Positions 41,550 through 49,101 of a stretch of 64,000 nucleotides of DNA are shown piece by piece. The DNA is from Lachnospiraceae bacterium UBA4364 (GTDB taxonomy: Bacteria > Bacillota > Clostridia > Lachnospirales > Lachnospiraceae). Numbering within the stretch: the stretch's first letter is position 1; each line of letters opens with the position of its first letter. Location of the stretch: positions 53,579-117,578 of the forward strand of contig DGSK01000067.1 in the NCBI GenBank assembly GCA_002393955.1, written 5' to 3'. The notes below the pieces were generated by a model, which saw nothing but the letters and a program-made list of their open reading frames with translations, did not search any database and had not been told where the DNA came from. Made by a program: the position numbers and the translations under genes.

Positions 41550-42662
41550 ATGAAAAAGGCAATAATACATCTTAACTGTCTCGGCAGGGGAGGCGCTGAA
41601 AAGGTAGGCGTTACGCTTGCTGCCGAGATGGTAAAAAAGGGCATCGGTGTCATTATTGCCACCGAGTGGACCGACAAAGTGGAATATCCTCTTCCCGAGG
41701 GCGTGATAAGAGAAAATGTAGGCTTAAGCGATGCTGAGGAGAAGTTATCCAGATTAAAAAAGATCAATCTCCGCAAGGCCAGGCTTAAGGCACTTATTGA
41801 ACGTACTTCACCGGATGTGGTATTTGCCCTTGGTGGAAATCTTAATTACAGAGCAGTATCGGCTACCAGGGGGACGGGGGTGCCTGCTGTAGTATCGGTA
41901 AGGAGTGATCCAAATGTCTACTATGCATCACTTTCGCAGAAAATATTAAGCCACAGGTATTATAAGGCTGCCGAGGGAATAGTGTTTCAGACAGAAGGTG
42001 CCAGGGATTTCTTCGGACCTGATATAGCCCGGAAATCAGCCATAATTGTCAATCCTATCGACAAAAAATATATCGGAATGGCGCCTCCTGCAAAGCGCAG
42101 AAAGGTTATTGTCAGCGCATCAAGATTCGTCTATGTGAAAGACCACATGACTATGGTAAAAGCCTTTGAAAAGGTGCTGAAAAAACATCCGGATGCCATA
42201 ATGGAACTCTACGGCGGCAAGGGTGCCGATAATGAGATTTTTCAGGTGAAGGAATGGGTGCGCTCACATGGATTGACCGAAAAAATCTTATTTATGGGCA
42301 GCAGTATAGAGCTGGAAAAAAAGCTTCATGATGCGTCAGCCTTTGTGCTTTCCTCGGTATATGAAGGGATGCCGAATGCCCTGATGGAAGCTATGGCCAT
42401 GGGACTGCCTTGTATATCTTCCGACTGCCCGCCGGGGGGACCCAGAGCGCTTATAGAGGAGGGCAAAAACGGTCTTCTCTTTCCTGTCGGGGATGTAGAT
42501 GCCCTGTCCAAAGCGATGATAAGAATCTTAGACGATCCGGAAGCTGCAGAGGAGATGGGAAAAAGAGCCGCAGAAAAAACGTCTGCTTACACCGCTGAGA
42601 ATATAACAGATACATGGCTTGAATATGCCGAGAGTATTATGCGTAAGAACTCAGAATGTTAA
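41550..42662 (+). CDS. Glycosyltransferase family 4
   Basis: A 370-aa GT-B fold glycosyltransferase. N-terminal: LNCLGRGGAEKVGVTLAAEMVKKG, a typical acceptor-side start. C-terminal: VSASRFVYVKDHMTMVKAFEKVLKK, then SSVYEGMPNALMEAMAMGLPCISSDCPPGGPRALI with the E-x7-E donor motif. The family includes EPS and capsule enzymes; sugar specificity is not evident. It is followed by a second glycosyltransferase 54 bases away. No membrane segment is seen. The ribosome site is a weak AGAGGGC. Confidence 0.88.
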   Translation: MKKAIIHLNCLGRGGAEKVGVTLAAEMVKKGIGVIIATEWTDKVEYPLPEGVIRENVGLSDAEEKLSRLKKINLRKARLKALIERTSPDVVFALGGNLNYRAVSATRGTGVPAVVSVRSDPNVYYASLSQKILSHRYYKAAEGIVFQTEGARDFFGPDIARKSAIIVNPIDKKYIGMAPPAKRRKVIVSASRFVYVKDHMTMVKAFEKVLKKHPDAIMELYGGKGADNEIFQVKEWVRSHGLTEKILFMGSSIELEKKLHDASAFVLSSVYEGMPNALMEAMAMGLPCISSDCPPGGPRALIEEGKNGLLFPVGDVDALSKAMIRILDDPEAAEEMGKRAAEKTSAYTAENITDTWLEYAESIMRKNSEC

Positions 42663-42716
42663 CTTTATCATAGTGCAAGAATGTAACCAATACAGAATGG
42701 GCAACTAACAACTAAA

Positions 42717-43889
42717 ATGAAAAAAATTCTCATCATTTCAGAAACTGTCCTCTTCCCCATGGACAGGGGCAATAGGAAGCGCGTAAAAAACCTGATAGAT
42801 CTGCTGCGGAGTGAAGGATGCACCGTTGACTATCTTTTTATGGACACATATCCTGAGGATGATCCGGAGAAGACCCGTGAATGGATGGGGGAGGAACATT
42901 TTTTTTCTGTTATGAACAGAAAGCGTTCTTTTTCTGTATGGTGCAAACGCAAAGTCCGCAAGGTACTTGAGATACTGCACATACCCTTTGCCTTCAGGTA
43001 TTTTAGTCTTGACGAGAGCACAAGCCCTGAACTTGGCAGTGAGCTTGGGAAATTTTTCGAAAGCCACAGTTATGACCAGGCCTGGGTGGTATGCACATAC
43101 AATACCAGAGCATTTCTGTCTGTTCCTAAGGGGACTCTTAAAGTACTGGAGACACAGAACGTCTCCTCCGTAAAAAGACAGGAATATGATGCGGTCAATT
43201 ATAAGAATTATATATTCGCCATGACCGAAGCAACTGAGAAGGCTGCCCTTGAGCGTTCTGATGTGGTGATCGCCATACAGAATGAAGAAGAGGAATTCTT
43301 CAGGAAGATGCTGGGCTCAGGCAGTGTGACCAAAGCTGTCACCATAGGCGAGAATATGGAGATAAAGGAACCGCATGTGGCAGATACAAAGAAGGTAGTA
43401 TTCCTGGGCAGTACCTATGTCATCAACAGGGAAGGGGTAATGCACTTTATAGAAGAAATCCTGCCTGAGCTTAAAGAGATCTGCCCCGAGGCGGAGGTGA
43501 TCTTTGCAGGATCCATATGCAAGAGTCTGCCTGACAGTGACGCATATACGAAGCTTGGCTGGGTGGAGGATCTGGAAGAGCTTTACAGGGATGCCAGAGT
43601 GATCATAAATCCCGTAAGACATGGTGCGGGCCTCAACATAAAAATGGTGGAAGCGCTGTCTCAGGCAAAGCCTGTAGTTACGCATGTAAAAGGTATGCGC
43701 GGGCTTTCTTATAAAAAGCCGGTTGCCGTTATTACTGACGATAATAAGGAATTTGCAGAAGCCATAGCCGAAATCCTAAGGGATGATGCAAAGGCATTTG
43801 AAATGTCACAGACAGCTGTGGAATTTATGAAGGATTACGAGAATAGGAATCTTCAGGCTGTTAAGGATCTGCTGGACATGAAAGCGTAA
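42717..43889 (+). CDS. Glycosyltransferase (GT4-like)
   Basis: A 390-aa glycosyltransferase with a GT-B fold. Start ILIISETVLFPMDRGNRKRVKNLIDLLRSEG is typical of family 4 enzymes that meet polyprenyl-linked acceptors. Mid: KVLETQNVSSVKRQEYDAV. C-terminal: VFLGSTYVINREGVMHFIEEILPEL and HGAGLNIKMVEALSQAKPVVTHVKGMRGL, a variant of the donor motif with E at MVEAL. No signal peptide or helices. It pairs with the gene before it in one direction. The acceptor is unknown. Confidence 0.83.
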   Translation: MKKILIISETVLFPMDRGNRKRVKNLIDLLRSEGCTVDYLFMDTYPEDDPEKTREWMGEEHFFSVMNRKRSFSVWCKRKVRKVLEILHIPFAFRYFSLDESTSPELGSELGKFFESHSYDQAWVVCTYNTRAFLSVPKGTLKVLETQNVSSVKRQEYDAVNYKNYIFAMTEATEKAALERSDVVIAIQNEEEEFFRKMLGSGSVTKAVTIGENMEIKEPHVADTKKVVFLGSTYVINREGVMHFIEEILPELKEICPEAEVIFAGSICKSLPDSDAYTKLGWVEDLEELYRDARVIINPVRHGAGLNIKMVEALSQAKPVVTHVKGMRGLSYKKPVAVITDDNKEFAEAIAEILRDDAKAFEMSQTAVEFMKDYENRNLQAVKDLLDMKA

Positions 43890-43977
43890 TCTCTTAATAT
43901 TTGTCATTAGACTTACCACAGATTATAGTGGATTATCAGTTTAATAGCTCAACAAGTCTGACTTATTTATTCGGCAA

Positions 43978-44685
43978 TTATTTCCGACGTATAAAATATA
44001 AAAAGCTTAGCATTTTATCCCCAAGGCTGTATTTTCTTTGAACCTGTTCTGTAGGAAAGGGCATGAAGCTCTCTTTATGTTCGGCAAGAAATCTTTCCAG
44101 CACTTCGAAATCTTCATCATTCATTTCATTGGGGTGGTAACAGAATGTTACGGTATGGAAAGGCAGTTTGCGGACTTGTCCCGACTGCTGGGGAATGAAT
44201 GTAAAACCCCATCTGCTGTAGGGCTTGTCAGCTACCGTGTCTGAGATGATCCTTATGCTGCTTTCGGAACGAAGGGCTTCCAGAGTATTCATGTCAAAAG
44301 TGTGAGCCGGTGAAAAGAATACCGAGGGCTCTATTCCTTGCGCCCGGAATACCTCGACACCCTTTTTTATTTTTTCTTTCTGTTCATCAAGGGGAACTCC
44401 GGCAAATTCCGACAGTTTGTTTACCGGGTTTAGCCCTCCCTCAGTTGTAGTGTACTTGTGGGAGTAGCCATGAAGGGCCATGATCCACCCTTTTTTAGTC
44501 CATGCATGTACCCTGTCCCAGAAATGTTCATCCCATTCATACTCATCCATCATGGAATCCTCGCAGTGGGGGATCACGCCTATCAGGGGCTTTATGCCAT
44601 ATTTATCAAACAGGTCTTCAATCCTGCCCCACTTTTTAATATCTCTTTTTTCGCATGCGTCATCCAGACGGATATGGAAGGCCAT
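43978..44685 (-). CDS. DUF2334-type polysaccharide deacetylase-like protein
   Basis: A 235-aa protein on the minus strand. IRLDDACEKRDIKKW holds the Asp pair that starts the NodB/DUF2334 metal site, and MALHGYSHKYT has the His-x3-His metal motif; FFSPAHTFD supplies the catalytic loop. DUF2334 proteins are predicted to deacetylate polysaccharides, here perhaps the glycan made by the surrounding GT4 enzymes. No signal sequence is seen, so it could be cytoplasmic. The intergenic 43890-43977 holds no clear terminator. Confidence 0.82.
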   Translation of the reverse strand: MAFHIRLDDACEKRDIKKWGRIEDLFDKYGIKPLIGVIPHCEDSMMDEYEWDEHFWDRVHAWTKKGWIMALHGYSHKYTTTEGGLNPVNKLSEFAGVPLDEQKEKIKKGVEVFRAQGIEPSVFFSPAHTFDMNTLEALRSESSIRIISDTVADKPYSRWGFTFIPQQSGQVRKLPFHTVTFCYHPNEMNDEDFEVLERFLAEHKESFMPFPTEQVQRKYSLGDKMLSFLYFIRRK

Positions 44686-44846
44686 GAAATAAATACCGGT
44701 TCCTTTTTATTGTTATAGTAAGGAACTGCAGCTGATTAACTTAGTCATCCCGCTACAGTTTCCAAGTGAAACTGTTCAATGCACAATATATACCGAATCA
44801 TTTGGGGTTTGTCAAGTCAGCCGGTATAACAAAAAGCGGCGATGTC

Positions 44847-44855
44847 TGTTATAAT
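44847..44855 (+). promoter_or_regulatory. Extended -10 promoter of the third GT4 gene
   Basis: TGTTATAAT (TG at 44847, TATAAT 44850-44855) lies 56 bases before ATG 44912 in the divergent intergenic region. No good -35 is seen. Confidence 0.5.
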
Positions 44856-44911
44856 AATGCTTGGATGCTTAAGGATAATGCCCCTGTGTGGGCTTAATTG
44901 TCACAGTGATT

Positions 44912-46180
44912 ATGAAAAACGATAAAAATACAAAAAAGAATATAGCCATTCTGGTTCAGCAGGGCGTGGGTGGCGGTGCACAGCGGATGGCGGCCAACCA
45001 GACGCTGGTATTTGACAAGGACTATAATGTCTATTTTGTACTCTTTGAAAAAAACGATGACATATATGAGCACGGCGGCAGCCTTGTAGATATGAATATG
45101 CCGCCATTAAAGACCGCAACGATATTCAGGCGTGTCATGAATACCGTAAACCGTACGATTTATCTGGCGAAGTTCAAGAAAGAAAAAAAGCTTGATGCTG
45201 TCATCAGCCATCTGGATGGTGCCAATCTCGTAAATGTGCTTTCGGGAAGATGTGGGAAAAAGTGCAGGGTAATATGCGTTTACCACTCCATGCCTTCAGC
45301 AAATGAAAATCCGACTTTGGTCCATAGGCTTTTTCATCAATTTATAGGCAGATTCAGCGACAGATATGTGATGGTGTCGAAGCTGGCAGCTTTGGACATG
45401 ATGAAAAATTTTGGAGTTAAGAGAAAGGATTTATCGGTTATCCATAATTTCTCTGACAATCAAAAAATAGCAGGGTTGAAGGATCAGACTCTGCCGGAAG
45501 AGGCACAGGATTTTATACATGCGCATTCAAAAATAGTAATTACCGTTGGACGTCTGACTCTTGTTAAACGCCAGGAAAGACTTATAAAGCTTTTGAAGAA
45601 GCTTAGGAATGAGGAGGGGCTTGAAGATACCGGTCTGATGATCCTGGGAGATGGACCGCAAAAGGAATTCCTGCAGGAAGTAACGGCTGATAATGAGCTG
45701 GATTCTCATGTTTATATGCCGGGAAATGTAGACAATCCTTTTATGTATATTGCAAGGTCAGATGTTTTCGTACTGTGCTCCGACTATGAGGGGCTTCCCA
45801 TGGCACTTACCGAGGCTGTGGCCTGCGGATGTCCGGTGGTAAGCTGCGATATGAAGTCCGGGGCCAGAGAGATACTCGCGCCGGGTACGGATGTGATGAA
45901 AGTTGCTGACAGGATAGAGTATGCGAAGTATGGCATTCTTACCAGGCCTTTTGAGAATAAAGCCAATGCGGACGAGACCTTCGGTGAAGCAAAAGAGGCG
46001 GATAAGGAAGAAATCCTTAAGGAAGATGAGGCTGCATCATCTGCATTATTTGAAGGAGTCATGCTGTTGCTTACAGATGAAAGGCTGGCAGATGCATATA
46101 AAAAGAGCTGCCCGGAATGTGCAGGATTGTTTGGCGTGGATAATATAGTAAGACGCTGGAAGATGCTGATACAGAAGTGA
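44912..46180 (+). CDS. Glycosyltransferase family 4 with inserted acidic segment
   Basis: A 422-aa GT-B fold glycosyltransferase. Start AILVQQGVGGGAQRMAANQTL; C-terminal half ITVGRLTLVKRQERLIKLLKKL and SDYEGLPMALTEAVACGCPVVSCDMKSGAREIL with the donor motif. Between about residues 355 and 385 lies an Ala/Glu/Asp-rich insert (NKANADETFGEAKEADKEE) not usual in GT4 proteins. ATG 44912 is preferred over TTG 44888, which has no support. It runs in the same direction as the membrane protein that follows. Confidence 0.86.
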   Translation: MKNDKNTKKNIAILVQQGVGGGAQRMAANQTLVFDKDYNVYFVLFEKNDDIYEHGGSLVDMNMPPLKTATIFRRVMNTVNRTIYLAKFKKEKKLDAVISHLDGANLVNVLSGRCGKKCRVICVYHSMPSANENPTLVHRLFHQFIGRFSDRYVMVSKLAALDMMKNFGVKRKDLSVIHNFSDNQKIAGLKDQTLPEEAQDFIHAHSKIVITVGRLTLVKRQERLIKLLKKLRNEEGLEDTGLMILGDGPQKEFLQEVTADNELDSHVYMPGNVDNPFMYIARSDVFVLCSDYEGLPMALTEAVACGCPVVSCDMKSGAREILAPGTDVMKVADRIEYAKYGILTRPFENKANADETFGEAKEADKEEILKEDEAASSALFEGVMLLLTDERLADAYKKSCPECAGLFGVDNIVRRWKMLIQK

Positions 46181-46208
46181 ATGAGCATAAAATTTTATGG
46201 TGTGTAGT

Positions 46209-46231
46209 CTGTTATATAATGTGTATAACAG
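46209..46231. promoter_or_regulatory. Palindrome overlapping the -10 of the membrane protein gene
   Basis: Perfect 8-bp arms CTGTTATA / TATAACAG with a TAATGTG spacer. TATAAT (46215-46220) lies inside, so a bound protein would block transcription. No dedicated regulator lies next to it. Confidence 0.45.
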
Positions 46232-46303
46232 AAGGGCGACCCTTCAGAAATAGTTTTTCCATGAATAGTAGTACAGATGAGTGAGTTTACTGTAAGTTAG
46301 AAT

Positions 46304-47722
46304 ATGACTGATAAGATAAAATCATATTTAAAGGAAAATAGAATAATGTTGATCCGCTGCATAGTCTGCATTGCATTCTATGCGTCTTTTTGTTTTATCT
46401 TCGGTCCGACTCTGGGAGCTGATTCCAAGGGGTATATTAATATGATAGCTGCAAGGGAGCCTGTATATCCGCTGATACTGGCTTTTTTCCGGCTGATATT
46501 CCCTGAAGGCATTTATCTTAATGTGGTGGTACTGTTTCAGAATATGCTGCAGGCTTTTGCCGTGTGCTTTTGCGTGGAGTTCTTCAGAAAACGCTTTGAG
46601 CTTAATGATGCAGTGACCGTGTTTATGTATCTGATACATTTCGGAGTGGCAGTTATGTGCCAGTTTATATCGGAGCGTGGAGCTGTTTATTCAAATATGA
46701 TAATGACCGAGGGGATCACAATGTCCCTGTGGATCATCTTTATTACCCTGTTAATAAAGGCTGTTCTGGATGATTCAAGAAAAGCTTATATTTTAGTGAT
46801 GATAGTGCTTACGGTTATGATGGCTGCAAGGAAGCAGATGGCAGTAGGTTACATAGTGACGATGGCAGCAGTTATCCTCTGCCGTATCGGAAGGGATAAT
46901 TTAAAAAGATATTTTATCAGGGCATTTCTGGTGGCGGCAGGCTTAGGGGTAAGCGTTATGCTTGTATTCGGCATAATGGGGGTATATAACTTCGCACTCA
47001 GAGGAAAGTTTGCCAAGAACACAAGGGACATGAATCTGGTCCTTACCACCACGCTATATGTTGCTGATAAAGAGGATTCGACTCTTATTGATGATGTGGT
47101 AGCGAAGAAACTTTTTTCGGAGACCATGTCGATACTGGATAAAAATGGCAGCAATATAAAATATGCAGGCAGTGGCTGGGAATCTCTTGCAGAGCATTAT
47201 GAGTATCATTACGACCTGATAACCATTGACACCACAAAGGAGCTTTTCGAAGAATATGCAAGGAACGAGGGGTACAGTGATGAGATGGAGATTCAGGCGG
47301 AAGCAGACAGACTCAGCGGGGTGATAGTGAAAAGTCTGATCACGGATAATCTGAGTAAGTATATAAGGATTTATTTTTCATCTGTGCTAACGGGACTGGT
47401 TAATACCGTTGCACACAAGAGCACTTTGCTGAACATATATGCATTCATAGTATATGTGATCGCGATAGTTCTGATCATACTTTGCTATTTTAATAAAAGC
47501 CTGCGAGATACGGCCGATGCAGCGTTAGTCGTTACCGGTGCAGTGTTTGTAAATGTCGGTGTTACAGCTGCTTTGATCTTTTGCCAGAGCAGATATATGA
47601 TCTATAATATGGCGCTGTTCTATATGGTTCTACTCTTAATGTGCGTGAAGCTGTTATTAAGAAAAAAGAATGGGCATGACGAAAGCCAGCTGATTTCTAA
47701 TAATAGTACAGCAGATTCTTGA
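46304..47722 (+). CDS. Polytopic membrane protein, possibly a GT39-like glycosyltransferase
   Basis: A 472-aa membrane protein with about 10 to 11 predicted helices. The first loop reads GPTLGADSKGYINMIAAREPVYPLILAFF; Asp plus an Arg-Glu-Pro-x-Tyr pattern at this position resembles the catalytic loop of lipid-sugar-dependent GT-C enzymes (GT39/83 group). The long soluble loop (about residues 235-345) lies before the last three helices. I cannot identify it firmly. Location after three GT4 genes supports a role in glycan assembly or export. The ribosome site is weak and a palindromic promoter (46209) precedes it. Confidence 0.6.
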   Translation: MTDKIKSYLKENRIMLIRCIVCIAFYASFCFIFGPTLGADSKGYINMIAAREPVYPLILAFFRLIFPEGIYLNVVVLFQNMLQAFAVCFCVEFFRKRFELNDAVTVFMYLIHFGVAVMCQFISERGAVYSNMIMTEGITMSLWIIFITLLIKAVLDDSRKAYILVMIVLTVMMAARKQMAVGYIVTMAAVILCRIGRDNLKRYFIRAFLVAAGLGVSVMLVFGIMGVYNFALRGKFAKNTRDMNLVLTTTLYVADKEDSTLIDDVVAKKLFSETMSILDKNGSNIKYAGSGWESLAEHYEYHYDLITIDTTKELFEEYARNEGYSDEMEIQAEADRLSGVIVKSLITDNLSKYIRIYFSSVLTGLVNTVAHKSTLLNIYAFIVYVIAIVLIILCYFNKSLRDTADAALVVTGAVFVNVGVTAALIFCQSRYMIYNMALFYMVLLLMCVKLLLRKKNGHDESQLISNNSTADS

Positions 47723-47804
47723 TAGGAAATATCCTTCGGTCATACCTGACTTTCCATTATGAAAAATCCGGTCTTTTTTTTGTTTTAGTAAATTATCTGC
47801 TGTT

Positions 47805-47827
47805 ACGGCCGTTCACGGCCGTTTTTT
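47805..47827 (+). terminator. Intrinsic terminator after the membrane protein gene
   Basis: A 7-bp stem (ACGGCCG / CGGCCGT) with TTCA loop and six T. It ends the glycan gene group and precedes the gap before the helicase cluster. Confidence 0.85.
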
Positions 47828-47837
47828 ATTGGCAAAA

Positions 47838-47862
47838 AGGATAAATTTATCCTGTTTAAATT
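47838..47862 (+). promoter_or_regulatory. Palindromic box, second copy of the clpP upstream motif
   Basis: Contains the perfect 14-base palindrome GGATAAATTTATCC, followed by TGTTTAAATT. It matches the clpP upstream box at 40644-40669. TATAGT (47870-47875) follows and may be a -10. Confidence 0.35.
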
Positions 47863-48152
47863 GCTGCAATATAGTTTAATAGTATTGTAAAAGCATTTTG
47901 ATGAATGTGATTTTTGTATAGGGGGCTTAAGGAACTACCGGGCAGTGGATAGATAAAAAGATAAAAAATAGATTATCATAAGAGTTTTATGTAGCTTGTC
48001 CGCATATTAATGAGACATCATGGTAAAATATTATCATAAAAAGCAGTAGTATCATGTCCATGATATAAAGGTAAAAGTGAAAACAAGCAGGATGGTTATG
48101 ACTAAGTGTAATGGTCATTACGTTTTATAACTGACAGGGAGATTTGAAGTAT
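47863..48152. other. Gene-free AT-rich leader before the helicase cluster
   Basis: About 290 bases without a supported gene. It has several weak -10-like sequences (TATAGT 47870, AAAATATTAT about 48025) and a short inverted repeat at CATGTCCATGATATAAAG (about 48053). The length is unusual for this window and may be a regulated leader. Confidence 0.4.
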
Positions 48153-49049
48153 ATGGAACTTAAAGATTATCTGAAAAGCGCAACTCAGGGAAGAAGAATA
48201 CTCATAGTATCAGATGTCACCAGAGGTCATGCACTTATCCGCGGGTATGAAAAAAAGACCGGGATCATGGTCAGGAATATAAACTGTATGACCATAAACA
48301 TGATAGTTGATGTGATGTATAACTATATGCTTTCAGAGGATGGTTATGATGAAGAGCGCAGGTTTCTTGATAATATGGAAGCAGTAATGCTTTTTAAGGA
48401 TGTCCTCATAAAAAATATCGGAAGATTAAAATATTTCAATGATGAGAAGATGATGAATCCTGCTACCGTTCGTGAAGTTTTTAACAAAGCTATGCTTGTT
48501 CGGGCAAACAGATGGAACGGAAAAGAAGAAAACGGCAATGCCAGAATATCTGATCTGAAGCTCTTGATAGCGGAGTATGAAAAAAAACTTGAGACAGAAA
48601 AGCTTTTGGATCGGATCACCAAAGAAGAATTGGTTTTAAAGTATATCAGCTCACTTTCCGAAAGAAAAAGCGAGCTTGAAAACATTTTTTTTGCGGAAAT
48701 ATCATATCTTGCAGAGGATATAAAGACATTTAGCGGTTTGGAATCAGACATTCTGGAGTCTGTAATAAATACAGATGAGCCTGCTGTTTTAGCATTTGAG
48801 GAAGATCTTCGCAGGGATACATTTTCCGGGTGCAGGGGGAAAGCTGAGTTTTACAGAGGCTATGGCTCTTTTAACGAGGCCAGCTTTGCAGCAAATGATA
48901 TTTTTGAAAAGGGATATCCGTTTGGAAATGTTCTGGTATTGTACAGTTCGGATGAACAGCTCCCGTCAATATCTGCTGCGCTTCGGGGAAACGGTATTCC
49001 TGTGAAGCTCGTGTCATCATATTCTGCGAAGGGAAATGCATCCATCTGA
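48153..49049 (+). CDS. AddB-like protein, N-terminal part only
   Basis: A 298-aa protein, starting at ATG 48153 with AGGGAGA upstream (a TTG 48144 is possible). It resembles the first part of AddB/RexB-type helicase-like subunits: LIVSDVTRGHALIRGYEKKTG without a working Walker A, the long helical middle, and FNEASFAANDIFEKGYPFGNVLVLYS followed by LRGNGIPVKLVSSYS, as in the motif before the switch to domain 1B. AddB normally has over 1000 residues with a C-terminal iron-sulfur nuclease, so this is much shorter. It ends in a TGA whose frame stays open afterwards. It could be a truncated gene or a small adapted subunit. The following helicase begins within its 3' end. Confidence 0.6.
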   Translation: MELKDYLKSATQGRRILIVSDVTRGHALIRGYEKKTGIMVRNINCMTINMIVDVMYNYMLSEDGYDEERRFLDNMEAVMLFKDVLIKNIGRLKYFNDEKMMNPATVREVFNKAMLVRANRWNGKEENGNARISDLKLLIAEYEKKLETEKLLDRITKEELVLKYISSLSERKSELENIFFAEISYLAEDIKTFSGLESDILESVINTDEPAVLAFEEDLRRDTFSGCRGKAEFYRGYGSFNEASFAANDIFEKGYPFGNVLVLYSSDEQLPSISAALRGNGIPVKLVSSYSAKGNASI

Positions 49050-49101
49050 AAAAGATCTGAGAGATATATTGGCTTTGAAAAAAATGGGAAAGGCCGGCTG
49101 A
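49036..49101 (+). other. Likely true N-terminal coding segment of the helicase, one frame off
   Basis: ATG 49036 (GAAGGGA just upstream) opens MHPSEKDLRDILALKKMGKAG before TGA 49099. This lies directly before the Walker A motif of the helicase in the -1 frame. A seven-A run (49078-49084) in this segment, read as A-AAA-AAA, would allow a -1 slip into the helicase frame. Alternatively a C was lost near 49098 (restoring GKAG-LNYS). Confidence 0.5.
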
